From NCBI RefSeq assembly GCF_017874735.1, contig NZ_JAGGLV010000001.1, positions 248,001 to 312,000 on the forward strand: DNA of 64,000 nucleotides, given 5' to 3'. Below the pieces are notes generated by a model. The model searched no databases, was not told where the DNA came from, and saw nothing but the letters and a program-made list of their open reading frames with translations. The stretch comes from Paenibacillus silagei. GTDB taxonomy: Bacteria; Bacillota; Bacilli; Paenibacillales; Paenibacillaceae. Every line of letters begins with the position of its first letter. The stretch's first letter is position 1. This document shows, one piece after another, positions 62,465-64,000 of the stretch. Position numbers and translations under genes: made by a program.

Positions 62465-63088
62465 ATGTCAGCGCAACCGCACACCGCACAGTCCGTCAAA
62501 ATCGTTACCGCCGACCCCAGCGCCATCGGCTTATTCGGACTAGCCATCGTTACCCTGGTCGCTTCTTCACAAAAGCTCGAAATTACAACAGGTCTCAGCT
62601 ACTGTATTCCATGGGCCATCTTCCTTGGAGCCTTCGCCCAGCTATTCGCATCCATCCAGGATGCCAAGCACAACAACACCTTCGGCATGACTGCCTTTGG
62701 CGCCTATGCGTTCTTCTGGTTCGGCATGGGGGCAAGCTGGCTGATCAAGCTCGGTGTGTTCGGTGCAGTGCTGGCAGAGGGCGTTGACCCCAAGCAGCTG
62801 GGATTTGTTTTTGCAGGATATCTTGTGTTCACCCTCTTCATGACGCTCGGCGCCGTTGAGGCAAACCGTGTACTGCTGATTATCTTCATCCTGATCGACT
62901 TCCTGTTCCTCGGACTCTCGATGGATGCCTTCGGCGTCGCTGCGGAATTCTTCCACAAGCTGGCTGCCGTATCGGAAATGGCTATCGGTATCGTATCGCT
63001 CTACGGCTGCGGCGCATCTGTGCTCAACGCCCACTTCGGACGTACCTTCCTGCCGATTGGTGCCCCGCTGGGCATCTTCAAAAAATAG
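62465..63088 (+). CDS. Acetate/succinate transporter of the GPR1/FUN34/YaaH (SatP) family
   Basis: This 207-residue membrane protein has six helices. The family N-terminal motif NPAPLGL appears as DPSAIGLFGLA, followed by the helix strings IPWAIFLGAFAQLFASIQDA and FGAYAFFWFGMG. SatP-type proteins carry acetate and succinate with protons. I start at the ATG at 62465, 11 bases after GGAGG; the TTG at 62447 overlaps this site and is less likely. It is flanked by a 5' hairpin and a 3' terminator, so it is monocistronic. Confidence 0.9.
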   Translation: MSAQPHTAQSVKIVTADPSAIGLFGLAIVTLVASSQKLEITTGLSYCIPWAIFLGAFAQLFASIQDAKHNNTFGMTAFGAYAFFWFGMGASWLIKLGVFGAVLAEGVDPKQLGFVFAGYLVFTLFMTLGAVEANRVLLIIFILIDFLFLGLSMDAFGVAAEFFHKLAAVSEMAIGIVSLYGCGASVLNAHFGRTFLPIGAPLGIFKK

Positions 63089-63134
63089 CACCGGCTTCCA
63101 GCCGGGCAGGGCCATGCGCTTCTCTCCAAAGACT

Positions 63135-63183
63135 CGGATAAATGCTTACTGCCCTTTTATGCAGATGGTGTTTATCCGTTTTT
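63135..63183 (+). terminator. Terminator of the acetate transporter gene
   Basis: CGGATAAA (63135-63142) pairs with TTTATCCG (63171-63178), followed by TTTTT. The loop is long (28 bases). Confidence 0.6.
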
Positions 63184-63348
63184 GGATTCAGGCGGGTTTT
63201 GTTAGGAATTCCCTTGCGCAAACACGATAATAATGACATGCTATAGAGACCCAAACGACATTTATCGACATTTCCCTGCGGTCTAGGAACCGCTTATTAT
63301 ACACTTTGACATCTGCGGCTTTTATTTTTCCGGTATCGGGGGCAATCC

Positions 63349-64000
63349 ATGGCTTTCCTTAGTAAAAAGCCTTTAAGCATCATCATCGGCTTCATCATCA
63401 TCCTGCAGCTCTGCCTGTTCTATTATTATTCCGTATCCCTGGCCCGGGAATATAGAGCCGAGAAGGCGGATCTGGCCTCACAGGCGGTCATGCTGGCCTC
63501 GAACATCGAAGAGCGGGTGGCCATTGTGAAAGGGGTCAGCTCCTTTATCCAAACCGTCGGCTTCGATGCCGATCCTGCACTAATCCAGAGCTACCTGGTC
63601 ACCGCACACGCCAAGAACACCAGCAATGTCACGAATATCATGATCGCTCCGGATGGTCTGATCCGCTACCTCTACCCGCTTGAAGGTAATTCGACACTGC
63701 TCGGCAGAAGCCTGCTGCTGGATTCCTCCCTGGCCTCTCCCGGCATGATCCAAGAAACGCTCCGCTCCCGCAGCATTACAATAGACGGTCCGCGCACACT
63801 TGCCCAGGGCGGCTATGGCATGGTGATCCGGCAGGCCATCTATAAGGATAACTCTCTGGAGGGCATCGTCTCCGTCACCGTAAAGATGGATAATATCGTT
63901 AACCAGCTTGTGTATAAGGACAGCAAAATATCTGTCACCACCAAGGATCATACCTTCCTGTTCGGCAATGAAGCCCATTCGAAGGACCCGCAGCTTACGG
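63349..64000 (+). CDS. CHASE-domain membrane sensor, N-terminal part
   Basis: The gene is open to the right edge, so only 217 codons are seen. It starts MAFLSKKPLSIIIGFIIILQ with a TM helix to about residue 28, then an extracytoplasmic domain with the CHASE pattern: GFDADPALIQSYLVTAHAKN, NIMIAPDGLIRYLYPLEGNS, GPRTLAQGGYGMVIRQAIYK. CHASE domains precede histidine kinases or GGDEF/EAL output domains; the output lies outside the window. The start follows a GGGGG run with 6-base spacing. Confidence 0.8.
   Translation, partial: MAFLSKKPLSIIIGFIIILQLCLFYYYSVSLAREYRAEKADLASQAVMLASNIEERVAIVKGVSSFIQTVGFDADPALIQSYLVTAHAKNTSNVTNIMIAPDGLIRYLYPLEGNSTLLGRSLLLDSSLASPGMIQETLRSRSITIDGPRTLAQGGYGMVIRQAIYKDNSLEGIVSVTVKMDNIVNQLVYKDSKISVTTKDHTFLFGNEAHSKDPQLT

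Overview
The window comes from a low-GC-type Gram-positive endospore former that is most likely a Paenibacillus. It carries a gerA-gerB-gerC germinant-receptor operon, a Spo0E-type phosphatase gene, an SLH-domain surface protein, a PerR-type regulator and a lipoteichoic-acid-synthase family protein. Ribosome binding sites are of the strong AGGAGG type, and coding GC is moderate (judged by eye). No rRNA, tRNA or CRISPR array was seen. One insertion sequence is present.

Layout. Positions 1-16 kb are mostly minus-strand housekeeping and stress genes: the start of an NADH-oxidase-like gene, formate-THF ligase, glutathione peroxidase, a frameshifted luciferase-like oxidoreductase, a methyltransferase-like membrane protein, DUF3243, a VanY carboxypeptidase, a DEAD-box helicase with a long Gly/Arg/Ser tail, UbiB with a small coiled-coil partner, a ThuA-like protein, HemD, a chemoreceptor and PerR. 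Positions 16-20 kb hold the germination operon. Positions 20-26 kb hold a Rieske/FAD oxidoreductase, a YoxD-like reductase, an IsdG-type heme monooxygenase and an MMPL exporter. Positions 26-32 kb hold a MarR-controlled heterodimeric ABC exporter, then an RRNPP-like HTH/TPR regulator that overlaps a 42-residue secreted peptide gene. Positions 32-40 kb hold Spo0E, a LysR-cidAB locus, an oxidoreductase, an XPD/DinG-like helicase with a nuclease-like N-terminus, and LTA synthase. Positions 40-49 kb hold MarR, a chemoreceptor, an IS1182-like element with an amber-interrupted transposase, an MHYT-GGDEF-EAL protein and an ABC exporter. Positions 49-56 kb hold an SLH surface protein and an Ala/Pro-rich secreted protein behind an attenuator-like leader, divergent from a TcyP-like cystine transporter. 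Positions 56-64 kb hold a four-gene operon (UbiA, unknown, UbiA, Gfo/Idh/MocA) under a perfect Fur box, two more signalling proteins and an acetate transporter.

Most interesting points: (i) the HTH/TPR regulator and overlapping peptide gene, which look like an undescribed quorum-sensing pair; (ii) the Fur-boxed two-prenyltransferase operon; (iii) the leader of the surface-protein operon, where a 25-codon ORF with tandem Cys codons runs through a terminator hairpin opposite a cystine transporter; (iv) several intergenic arrays of unrelated sequence that share a repeat period of about 51 bp (about five helical turns), one of which was split by the IS with a 5-bp target duplication.

Functional calls rest on motif recognition by eye. 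No database search was run. Start codons were chosen from ribosome binding sites, so many differ from the longest open frame.
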